From: Bacteroidota bacterium | GTDB lineage: Bacteria; Bacteroidota; Ignavibacteria; Ignavibacteriales; Melioribacteraceae | NCBI GenBank assembly: GCA_018818065.1 | Contig: JAHISV010000005.1 | Coordinates: 540,527-604,526, forward strand | DNA: 64,000 bases | Reading direction: 5' to 3' | Part shown: positions 8,192 through 16,078 of the stretch, one piece after another | How the letters are laid out: every line of letters starts with the position of its first letter | How positions within the stretch are numbered: position 1 is the stretch's first letter | Notes under the pieces: generated by a model | What the model was told of the DNA's origin: nothing | Seen by the model: only the letters and a program-made list of their open reading frames with translations | Database searches by the model: none | Translations under genes and position numbers: made by a program

Positions 8192-10639
8192 CTATAAATT
8201 ATTTATTAACCACTCTCTTAATTCTGGATCATTTTTTAACTCATTTTCAAACACGTCATCTGGATTGATATTGTTTTTTTCGAATGTTGATACGAATAAT
8301 TCTGTAGAGTGTTTAAAATCTTTTCTTTCCATTTTACCATCTTTATGTTTTTTCCAGGCTAAAAGTACTTCCCTGAAGTGAAGATCGTGATGGTGTCTGT
8401 ATCCTTTCAATGACATGCGACCATCGATCCATGTAAAATTCATAGGATATTCGTTTGGATGAAATATTACAAAAAACCAGTGCCAAACCAAAATTGCTAA
8501 GGAGGCTAAGATTGCCTCGTAAAAGTGAATAATCTCATTTACTTTAATAAACCAAACAGGAGCCCAATCGCCCACTATAGTCGGGAACCAAAGAACTAAT
8601 CCGGTTACGCCCATAACTATAGTACCCCAAATTAATGCCCAGTATTCTGCTTTTTCTGTATAGTCGTATTTTCCATACTTTGGTTTAGTTTTAATGATTC
8701 TCAGATAATAAAGAACTGTATCTGCAGCCTGTCTGATATCCGAAAGCTTTGGAATCATATTTGCCAGTACATCTCTACCACGTTTTGTAAGAACCAAATA
8801 GAATGCATGGTAGAAGCTTAATACTATCATTACAACGGCACTAATCCTGTGCATATTCTGTCTTATAGTCTCGTCCAGTCCTAAAAATCTTAAGCCCTCT
8901 GCCCAGAAGCTTGCAGGATATTTGAGGGCGAAACCCGTAATGGCCAATAGAATAAATGATGTTAATAAAAGAATATGTTGAATTACTTCGTTCTTTGTAA
9001 AACGAGGAATAGTAATACTTTGTTTCTCTTTTTTTCTACGCTTTCTGGCTTCATAAACAACAATAAGTAGGTTGTGTAAGAACATACCACCAATTACAAC
9101 CACCACCATCCAAAAGTATACATTTTCAACAATGCCTTCTATGAATCGAGCTTCTTCTGAATCAGAAATATGCGAATAACTTACAGCAAATTTTTCATTG
9201 GCCTCGGGGTGACATTTTTGACACGTCTTTAAAACATTAGCCTTGTTTACAGAAGATTCAGGATTCTTTTTAGGTAAAATTTTGTGAACATTGTGACAAT
9301 CAACGCACATAGCAGCGTCTTCATCACCTCTCATAACAGCAAGACCATGATAACTATCCTGATATTCAAGTGCGGCTCCCTCAATGCTATATTTAGCGAG
9401 TAGTTTAGGGTCTTGGTGACAAACTAAACAGGTCTCTTCCTGAAGTTTTTTAATTTCTTCTTTTTTAAACTCGCCATTAACAGCGTGAATACTATGTTCA
9501 CTATGGCAATCATTACAAACAGGAGAGTGTCTTACACCTTTTTTAGCCTGTATCCAGTGAATCGATTCTTCATAATCTTTTGCAATTTCTTCGTGACAGG
9601 TCGAACATGTATTAGGAATGTTATATGCAGAAATAGTTGATCCCTCTTGAGTTCTTGTCTTAATATTATGAGCTCCGTGACAAGAAGTACAACTAGCAGC
9701 ACCGCTGCCAGACTTTTCATTATACTGCCCATGAACTGAAAGCGCATAAAGGTCAGAGACCCCTTCAACACTCAGATTAAATTTTTCAACAAATTCCTTA
9801 TTGTTGTGGCATTGCCCGCAGGTGTTAACCAGTTCACCATTAAATAATCCACTACCCGGCTTATTTACAGGTTGGATTAAATGAGAGCCATGGCAGCTCC
9901 AACAAGCGGCGGCTTCGTCAATTCCTTCTGCCAGGGAAACACCATGTATGCTTTCTTTGTGTATTTCGAACTCTGCTTTATGACAACCACTGCAGGTAGC
10001 CTTGCTAATATTTGGTACACCTTCCTGATGAAGATCAAAATTATTTACTTCGTAAATATGACAATCTGCACATACTAAACCATCGTGAACGGATCTTGTA
10101 AGGTTTTCTGAGAAGCCTTCAACCTCGTGACATTCAGCGCAATTATTATCAGACAAGTATTGAGTAGTATGATATTTCCCATTAAAATTCACACTCTCAT
10201 GGCATTTTCCACAGAATTCTTTTCCTTTATTCTTTACCTCTGAAGGAGGCATTATATAGTGAGTTCCGTGGCATGTCATACAATTTGGCGCACGATTACC
10301 AACTTTATCACCCAATCTATGATGAATATCATTATCAACCTGCTCTTGATAACCATCGTGGCAGTTGCTACAATTAACTTTTGCGATATTACTACCTGCC
10401 AGATGGGGCATTTCTTCAGCGTCAAAATCCTGGTGGCAATCTGTACATTCAACTCCGCCGTGTACAGAAGCAGCAAATTTATCAGCATGGACGAATAATG
10501 AGACTTCTTTTCCCATGCGTTCCATAGTCAGCGTATCATCGGAGTGACAATCAATGCATTCTTCTTGAGCAAATAAGGAACCAGATAGTTGTAAAAATAA
10601 TATTACAACAAAGAATCGGATATAGGTATCATATTTCAT
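8192..10639 (-). CDS. Fused 16-heme cytochrome c / cytochrome b quinol oxidoreductase (CbcL-like)
   Basis: 815 residues. After a signal peptide (cleavage near SLFAQ), residues 28-480 carry 16 CXXCH motifs. A membrane helix (about 507-530) leads into a cytochrome b domain (about 550-750) with four more helices and membrane histidines (QHILLLTSF, NMHRISAVVM, FYHAFYLV, IIHFYEAILA, VWHWFFVIFH), typical of formate-dehydrogenase-gamma/HydC-type diheme b subunits. Geobacter CbcL has the same architecture and oxidises menaquinol while passing electrons to periplasmic cytochromes. Its N-terminal 95 residues closely match those of the 23-heme protein at 11574-13871, and its C-terminal half resembles the separate cytochrome b at 10679, so it is a fused paralogue of those two genes. 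It is third in their operon. Confidence 0.9.
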   Translation of the reverse strand: MKYDTYIRFFVVILFLQLSGSLFAQEECIDCHSDDTLTMERMGKEVSLFVHADKFAASVHGGVECTDCHQDFDAEEMPHLAGSNIAKVNCSNCHDGYQEQVDNDIHHRLGDKVGNRAPNCMTCHGTHYIMPPSEVKNKGKEFCGKCHESVNFNGKYHTTQYLSDNNCAECHEVEGFSENLTRSVHDGLVCADCHIYEVNNFDLHQEGVPNISKATCSGCHKAEFEIHKESIHGVSLAEGIDEAAACWSCHGSHLIQPVNKPGSGLFNGELVNTCGQCHNNKEFVEKFNLSVEGVSDLYALSVHGQYNEKSGSGAASCTSCHGAHNIKTRTQEGSTISAYNIPNTCSTCHEEIAKDYEESIHWIQAKKGVRHSPVCNDCHSEHSIHAVNGEFKKEEIKKLQEETCLVCHQDPKLLAKYSIEGAALEYQDSYHGLAVMRGDEDAAMCVDCHNVHKILPKKNPESSVNKANVLKTCQKCHPEANEKFAVSYSHISDSEEARFIEGIVENVYFWMVVVVIGGMFLHNLLIVVYEARKRRKKEKQSITIPRFTKNEVIQHILLLTSFILLAITGFALKYPASFWAEGLRFLGLDETIRQNMHRISAVVMIVLSFYHAFYLVLTKRGRDVLANMIPKLSDIRQAADTVLYYLRIIKTKPKYGKYDYTEKAEYWALIWGTIVMGVTGLVLWFPTIVGDWAPVWFIKVNEIIHFYEAILASLAILVWHWFFVIFHPNEYPMNFTWIDGRMSLKGYRHHHDLHFREVLLAWKKHKDGKMERKDFKHSTELFVSTFEKNNINPDDVFENELKNDPELREWLINNL

Positions 10640-10678
10640 TTCGTGTTTCGCTATTTTTTTTAGAATTATAGTTACCAG

Positions 10679-11590
10679 TTATTGATATAAAAAGAGCATA
10701 GAGTAAATAATCATTAGAACTGTTGTCAGTCCAATTAATAAAGCAACTGTACCGAAAATTCTGGAGGCTCTTAGTAATCCTTTCTTTGGTGCAGCTACAA
10801 AGTAGTTTTCAAGCTCTCCACTTTCTTTTAATATTTTATACTGTCTTGGTCTGTCTTCCTTAAATTCTTCCAATGACATGCTGCCCGTAAAGATTACGGT
10901 ATCCATAGGAAATTTATCCGGACGAAAGTGAGTATTAAAAAAGTGAACAGTAAAAATAAATCCGGTAGCAAGTAATGCTTCGTCACTATGTATAATCGTA
11001 GCGACATTTATCACTTCCCCGGGAAGTCCTAAGCTTGTAAAAAAAGCAGGGAACCAGAGCAGAAGTCCACTAAAACCGATTACCATTACACCCCAGAAAA
11101 CGGCGAAATAATCAAATTTTTCCCAATACGTCCATCTTCCATATTCGGGTCTTGGACCCAAACCGAGAAACCACTTAATTGTCTGGTAAAACTCAATTGC
11201 ATCTTGCTTCCGCGGAACCATTGTGTTTTCACCGGTGAACATGTATTTAAAAGTATGACCATCCTTTTTTTTCTTAAAAAGGGAACCGGTATGCAAAGCG
11301 AAGTAGCCAAAGGTTATAATGGCAGCAAATCGATGAAGAAAACCAGTAACTTTATAACCGCCTAAGATATCTGAAAGGAACTGGAATACTCCAACACCCG
11401 AAAATTTTATTATCATTCCCGTTACAGATAAGGTAAGGAATGATGTAATGATCATAATATGCATTACTCTTGTATATGTATCGAACCGTCGGACGTGAAT
11501 ATCTTTTTCGTTTTCCTCTGATCCCGAGATAGTATTTCCTAAAGCGTCAGTATATTTCAAATTCTCTTGAGTATTATTCTCCTGAGTCAT
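10679..11590 (-). CDS. Cytochrome b subunit (formate dehydrogenase gamma / HydC type)
   Basis: 303 residues from the ATG at 11590, which follows GAGGG by six bases and overlaps the end of the upstream 23-heme gene by 17 bases. After a charged N-terminus of about 40 residues there are four helices with membrane histidines (TRVMHIMIITSF, GFLHRFAAI, YFALHTGSLF, IIHSDEALLATGFIF), the pattern of a diheme b-type quinol-binding subunit, then a C-terminal fifth helix (LIGLTTVLMIIYSMLF). The cytoplasmic loop FKYMFTGENTMVPRK and YPMD/FPMD-like segments resemble the b domain of the fused protein at 8192-10639. It probably oxidises menaquinol and gives electrons to the 23-heme partner. Confidence 0.87.
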   Translation of the reverse strand: MTQENNTQENLKYTDALGNTISGSEENEKDIHVRRFDTYTRVMHIMIITSFLTLSVTGMIIKFSGVGVFQFLSDILGGYKVTGFLHRFAAIITFGYFALHTGSLFKKKKDGHTFKYMFTGENTMVPRKQDAIEFYQTIKWFLGLGPRPEYGRWTYWEKFDYFAVFWGVMVIGFSGLLLWFPAFFTSLGLPGEVINVATIIHSDEALLATGFIFTVHFFNTHFRPDKFPMDTVIFTGSMSLEEFKEDRPRQYKILKESGELENYFVAAPKKGLLRASRIFGTVALLIGLTTVLMIIYSMLFLYQ

Positions 11591-13871
11591 CTGTTCCCTC
11601 TTTTCTGGCAGCAATTTGTTTTTTCTGTTTGTTATGTTTTTTCTTTTCAGCTAAAGCTCTTGGTAACCATAGTAAAGTGTGCAATCCAAAGAAAGTGAAT
11701 GTACTTAAAAGCAATATTGTCATTCCCCAGAAAGTATAATAAAGAAAAGGATATTTGTCTTTATCATGATGAGTTGCATGTGTGAGATAGCCAACAAATT
11801 TTTTGTTTGATTGAGGATGGCAGGTCTTACATGTTTCTACCACGTTTTCTCTGCTTAATTTGGATTCAGGCATATATGTTGGAAGTATATCATGAGATCC
11901 ATGACAATCATAGCATTTTGCTGTTTTTACAGAACCAAGTTTGGAAACTTTTCCATGAAAAGTTTCGAAATATGTTGCTGTTACTTCTTCGTGACATCTA
12001 CCGCACTGGGTATATATCCCTTGCCTGAAATCATCAAGGTCAGTTCTTTCTATGGTATGCGATTTATGACAATCTCTACAGCCCGGTAACTCTTTATCTG
12101 TTTTGGTAACCAAAGGACTGTGGATACTTTTGTTAAACTTCTCTAAAATACCAAGATGACATTTTGCGCAAGTATTTGCAACGTTGTGCTGGTTAACTGA
12201 AGACATAAGATCACTTGCCGGTAATTCCTTGTGAGCAGTATGGCAGTCAACGCAAGTTGCGGTTACCATCAAACCGCTTTCAAGTAGTCCTTTTCCATGT
12301 ATGCTCATCTTGTAATTCTCAACAATTGAACCTTCAGGAGTACTAGAAGCCTTTTCTGCGCGTCCATCAGCTTTGTGGCATTTACCACACAAATTCGGAA
12401 TATTTCTGGCAAAAGTAGGAGCAGCTGTATTGTCTTTTTTCAGAATGTTGTGTTTGCCGTGGCAGTCAATACATTCAGGTGCGTGCTTATCCCCGGCTGC
12501 TAGTTTTATACCATGCGTACTCAAATTAAAATCATCAACCTGACCTGCATGACATGTTGAACAATCAACTTTACCACTATTTATGCAAACTGGCTTTCTT
12601 GCCGTACTAACATTAGAATGACAGTTAATACAAGTCTTTTCTTTATGCGCAGAATTGTTGTGATCATCAATATTTACGTATAAGGATACTTTTTCACCAT
12701 TTACGACTTTTGATAAATTCTGATCTTTATGGCACGTCATACAATAATCATTTGTATAGTCCTGTTCGTAGAAAACCCTTCTTACCTGGTGAGGCTGGTG
12801 GCAATCAATGCAAACAGGAATGGAATTCGGGTTTTTTTCCCAGAGTTCACCATTTATAACCTGCTGATGTACTTTCTCAATTTGCTGGTGACACTGCATA
12901 CAAGTATTTGCAATGTTCTTTCTGTTAATGGATGAATTTATATCTTCATGAGGCAAAATGCTGTGTGAAAAGTGGCAGCTTGTACAAACTGCACTTACAA
13001 TCAGACCTTTCTTCAATAACCCTTCACCATGGATAGACTCGGAATAGTTTTCCAATATATGTCTTTGATCTATATTCTTAAGAGTAGAGACATCAGTACC
13101 GTCTTTATGGCAATTTCCGCACAATTTGGGAATATTCATCACATATGTTTTTGAAGATTGGTCTTTCCCTGATCTTATATCATGGCTATTATGGCAAGTA
13201 ATACAATTTGGAGCCATCACTTTTTGTTTGGAAAGCGCTTTGCCATGCAGACTGTTTTCAAAATTAGCGACTGGCACTTTATGGCAGGTTCTGCAGATAT
13301 CATGTAATTCATTTTCGGAAAACTTAGCCGGTTGAATTTGGTGAGTTGATCCATTATGGCAATCAAGGCAAGTTGGTGAAGTTTCACCTTCTTTAAGTTT
13401 TGCAAAGTGAACACTTTTTGTGAAGTTTTTTACGTTAGCATTTTTATGACATGTTATGCAAAACTGTTCAATGTTCTTTTTTAATTCGGATGTTTCTTTA
13501 ATCTCATGGCTGGAATGACAATCCGCGCAATTAAGACCCTTTTGAAAGTGGACACTTTCCTTGTAAGCTTCTACATCGTGACAATTGCTGCAATCAACCT
13601 TATAAATATTTGTGCCTTCTCTATGTGGTTCCTCGGCTGGGTCGAAATCAACATGGCATTCAACACATTCTAATTCACCGTGAATACTTTCGGCAAATTT
13701 ATCTGCATGAATAAATAAGGACATTTCTTTTCCATTTCTTTCATATGTCATTGAATCATCAGAATGACATTCCAGGCAGTCTTCGTTTTGCGCAAACAAA
13801 GACATTCCTGAAACAAAGATGAAAAGAAATGTTCCACGTACAATATTGTGAAACGTTTGCTTGATAGCCAT
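11574..13871 (-). CDS. 23-heme membrane-anchored c-type cytochrome
   Basis: 765 residues with a signal peptide (TFLFIFVSGMSLFAQ) and, by my count, 23 CXXCH motifs between residues 33 and about 695. A single C-terminal helix (YYTFWGMTILLLSTFTFFGL) followed by lysine-rich cytoplasmic residues anchors it to the inner membrane. The hemes come in repeats of the form SIHG(x)nC..CH..H(x)nNIxxxCxxCH, as in large NrfH/OTR-like multiheme chains. An AGGGG sits eight bases before the ATG. The cytochrome b at 10679 overlaps its 3' end, so the two likely form a two-subunit menaquinol:cytochrome c reductase. It is first in its operon. Confidence 0.88.
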   Translation of the reverse strand: MAIKQTFHNIVRGTFLFIFVSGMSLFAQNEDCLECHSDDSMTYERNGKEMSLFIHADKFAESIHGELECVECHVDFDPAEEPHREGTNIYKVDCSNCHDVEAYKESVHFQKGLNCADCHSSHEIKETSELKKNIEQFCITCHKNANVKNFTKSVHFAKLKEGETSPTCLDCHNGSTHQIQPAKFSENELHDICRTCHKVPVANFENSLHGKALSKQKVMAPNCITCHNSHDIRSGKDQSSKTYVMNIPKLCGNCHKDGTDVSTLKNIDQRHILENYSESIHGEGLLKKGLIVSAVCTSCHFSHSILPHEDINSSINRKNIANTCMQCHQQIEKVHQQVINGELWEKNPNSIPVCIDCHQPHQVRRVFYEQDYTNDYCMTCHKDQNLSKVVNGEKVSLYVNIDDHNNSAHKEKTCINCHSNVSTARKPVCINSGKVDCSTCHAGQVDDFNLSTHGIKLAAGDKHAPECIDCHGKHNILKKDNTAAPTFARNIPNLCGKCHKADGRAEKASSTPEGSIVENYKMSIHGKGLLESGLMVTATCVDCHTAHKELPASDLMSSVNQHNVANTCAKCHLGILEKFNKSIHSPLVTKTDKELPGCRDCHKSHTIERTDLDDFRQGIYTQCGRCHEEVTATYFETFHGKVSKLGSVKTAKCYDCHGSHDILPTYMPESKLSRENVVETCKTCHPQSNKKFVGYLTHATHHDKDKYPFLYYTFWGMTILLLSTFTFFGLHTLLWLPRALAEKKKHNKQKKQIAARKEGTDDSGE

Positions 13872-13937
13872 TACTACAACCCCTATAAAATAAGGTTCAT
13901 TTTACATTAGATATCCGAGAAAGAAATTAATGCTATT

Positions 13938-14014
13938 GATACAAAAGGAGCGAATTAACTCTTTATGTGGTAAAGCAAACATCGTTTCATAAGTAAAAAA
14001 GACATTTGTATCAG
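13938..14014. repeat. Inverted repeat TGATACAAA ... TTTGTATCA in the promoter gap
   Basis: Two 9-base arms, TGATACAAA (13938-13946) and TTTGTATCA (14006-14014), are exact reverse complements 59 bases apart in the gap between the regulator operon and the 23-heme operon. They could be paired operator half-sites for looping control of the operon at 13871. This may also be chance in AT-rich DNA. Confidence 0.3.
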
Positions 14015-14104
14015 ATATCCAAATTCCTGGCTATAAACTAAAAAAAAAATGGTTTAAAGAAAACTTTATAGTGTAAAATATCAGCACACTTTAAATATTA
14101 ATTA

Positions 14105-15250
14105 TCAAGAGAAAAATTCCCCTGAGACCATTTCCCAATCCTTGTCAGTGAAGTTTTGCATTTCTCCAATAATCAGATTTTTACTTTCACTGTTGTCCGA
14201 AGGGATGATATCTTTTGTAGCTTTCTGCCATTTACTAATTTCTTTATGGTAGAATTCAACTGCTGATTTACCAATCTTCATTTTCAGTAACTCATCATCA
14301 AGGCTGCTTGCGTCAATGGTACAAAACCAATTATTGTCGTAGGGCGAAAATTCAAGGTTTTCGAGGTTTTCCAAAAGGTCAAAATTATTCTTAGCAACGT
14401 TTCCGGATAGCGGTGATTTGAAGGTTATTGTTCTGCCGGATTGCTTTACAGTAAAAAGCGGTTGCCCTGCTTCAATCTCCATCCCAAGGTTTGGCAAGTC
14501 AATTTTTTCAATTTTGCCTAACATTTTTTTTGAAAAATCATCAATGCCAATCTTTGCTGTACCATCGGTATCAACTGCCACCCAACAATGATTTTCCGCT
14601 ATAAATACGCCGCCGGGTATTGTAAATTCACCGTCAGAAATTTTTTCGTCAACCGAAAGATGAGTAATATGCACTTTGGGCATAAGTTTTTTTGCAATTT
14701 TATCCTGACGCTTAAATAAGCACTTTTTAACGAACCCGAGTAATTCATCCTCGGTAAATGGTTTCTCAACGTAATCCATAGCGCCAAATTGCATGCACTC
14801 TACTGCAGTCTCAACAGTTGCGTAACCAGTAATGATTACAACGTCAATATCAGGGCGAAGCTGAGTTACCGCTTTAGTAACATCAACACCGGACATTTCC
14901 GGCATTTTTAAATCTGTGAAGCAAAAATCATAGTGATTGCTTTTTATCAAATTCAAGGCTTCCGGTCCGGATTCAACGGTATCGACAGAGTAACCATCAA
15001 GCACAAGAATTTTTCTAAAACTTCCCAAAATAACTTCTTCATCATCAACACAAAGAATTTTTGCCTTCGGGTTTTCAACTTCAACCCTTTTAAGAGATTT
15101 TGCTTCTTTACTAAAATCGATATCCAGGCTTACCCTCAGAGTCTCTTCACGTTCAAGACGTATCTTTTTCTCCTGAGCGTGCTTTAAGGTGTACCTGATA
15201 ATTACATCAACAATTATAAATACGATTAGGGCAACAATAAAAAGTAACAT
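14105..15250 (-). CDS. Membrane-tethered response regulator with GcvH-like output domain
   Basis: 381 residues. Residues 1-20 form a membrane helix, 21-60 a charged linker, 63-178 a receiver domain (acidic pair D69/D70, phospho-acceptor D113 in FTDLKMPEMSG, T141, K163). Residues 212-325 resemble glycine cleavage H protein: NHCWVAVDTDGTAKIGIDDF matches the HEWV...VGITDYA strand pattern, followed by LGKIEKIDLPNLGMEIEAGQ and SPLSGNV. VKQSG places a lysine (K269) close to the H-protein lipoyl-lysine site, with a two-residue insertion before SPLSG. No DNA-binding or enzymatic output domain is present. CTGGAG seven bases before the ATG and a 24-base gap from the previous regulator support cotranscription. 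Whether it is lipoylated is unknown. Confidence 0.8.
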   Translation of the reverse strand: MLLFIVALIVFIIVDVIIRYTLKHAQEKKIRLEREETLRVSLDIDFSKEAKSLKRVEVENPKAKILCVDDEEVILGSFRKILVLDGYSVDTVESGPEALNLIKSNHYDFCFTDLKMPEMSGVDVTKAVTQLRPDIDVVIITGYATVETAVECMQFGAMDYVEKPFTEDELLGFVKKCLFKRQDKIAKKLMPKVHITHLSVDEKISDGEFTIPGGVFIAENHCWVAVDTDGTAKIGIDDFSKKMLGKIEKIDLPNLGMEIEAGQPLFTVKQSGRTITFKSPLSGNVAKNNFDLLENLENLEFSPYDNNWFCTIDASSLDDELLKMKIGKSAVEFYHKEISKWQKATKDIIPSDNSESKNLIIGEMQNFTDKDWEMVSGEFFS

Positions 15251-15274
15251 TTTATACTCCAGATTAATTTTTAA

Positions 15275-16078
15275 TCAAACTCTATCCGAACTGCAAGGTA
15301 CAAGTTGTTTTAATTCCTCTTCAATATCTGACGGAATGATCTTGTATAACCAGCCGCCGAAATAAGGATCTTTCCCGATTAGATTGTAATTTTGGTTCAC
15401 ATTTTCATTTACTTCCACAATTGTCCCGCTTAGGGGGCTAGGAACCACGTGCTCAGAACTATCATCAGAGATAATTGTAAGTAGCGTTGAACCTTGATAA
15501 ACTTTTGATTCTACCGATAATAGAATTAATTCAGCAGGAGTTCCAATAAATTCGTAGTACAGGTTAATGATACCGAGTAACGCCGTCCCGTCCCGTTCGT
15601 TTTTTGCCCAGCTAAGGTACCCAAGCCGATAATAAGCTGAAGGACAGGCCACATAAAGCGGGTGCGACAGATTAGCGATAGAAATATTATTATCGATCTT
15701 GCTTGATTTGTGATAACGCATTGCACGATTAATTGTGCTGGATAGCTCATCAAAAGAGAAAGGTTTTGCAAGGAAATCAAAAGCCCCGTTGGTAAGCGCT
15801 TTAACTGCATTCTCGTTTGTTGAAAACCCTGAAGTAACAATTATTGGTGTTAATTTATTCTCTTTCCAAAATTCATCCAAAAATTGAAAGCCATCAATTT
15901 CCGGCATCATTATGTCACATATAATGACCCGGTAATGAAATTTCTTTACTTTTTCCAGGGCAATTGAACCATCATTCGCGGTATCAATTGTAAAGTTATT
16001 ATACTTACATATTTTGGAGACGGCGCCAACAACAACACTTTCATCATCAATTACTAGTATGTCAAAATCATATCTCAT
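15275..16078 (-). CDS. Response regulator with GcvH-like domain lacking the lipoyl lysine
   Basis: 267 residues. A receiver domain (about 5-122; DD at 11-12, phospho-acceptor D55 in CDIMMPEIDG, T82, K105) is joined to a GcvH-like domain (about 140-260): GYLSWAKNERDGTALLGIINLYY, then SPLSGTIVEVNENV and DPYFGGWLYKI, which match the conserved second half of H protein. At the lipoyl position the segment LLTIISDD has no lysine, so this copy is probably not lipoylated. The ATG overlaps the kinase stop in an ATGA, so kinase and regulator are translationally coupled. No DNA-binding domain. It likely acts by protein contact; the target is unknown. Confidence 0.82.
   Translation of the reverse strand: MRYDFDILVIDDESVVVGAVSKICKYNNFTIDTANDGSIALEKVKKFHYRVIICDIMMPEIDGFQFLDEFWKENKLTPIIVTSGFSTNENAVKALTNGAFDFLAKPFSFDELSSTINRAMRYHKSSKIDNNISIANLSHPLYVACPSAYYRLGYLSWAKNERDGTALLGIINLYYEFIGTPAELILLSVESKVYQGSTLLTIISDDSSEHVVPSPLSGTIVEVNENVNQNYNLIGKDPYFGGWLYKIIPSDIEEELKQLVPCSSDRV

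Noticed and set aside
14040-14104. Terminator after the second REC-GcvH gene
   Set aside because: A run of ten T on the minus strand is present, but the hairpin before it is short and AT-only, so I do not call it.
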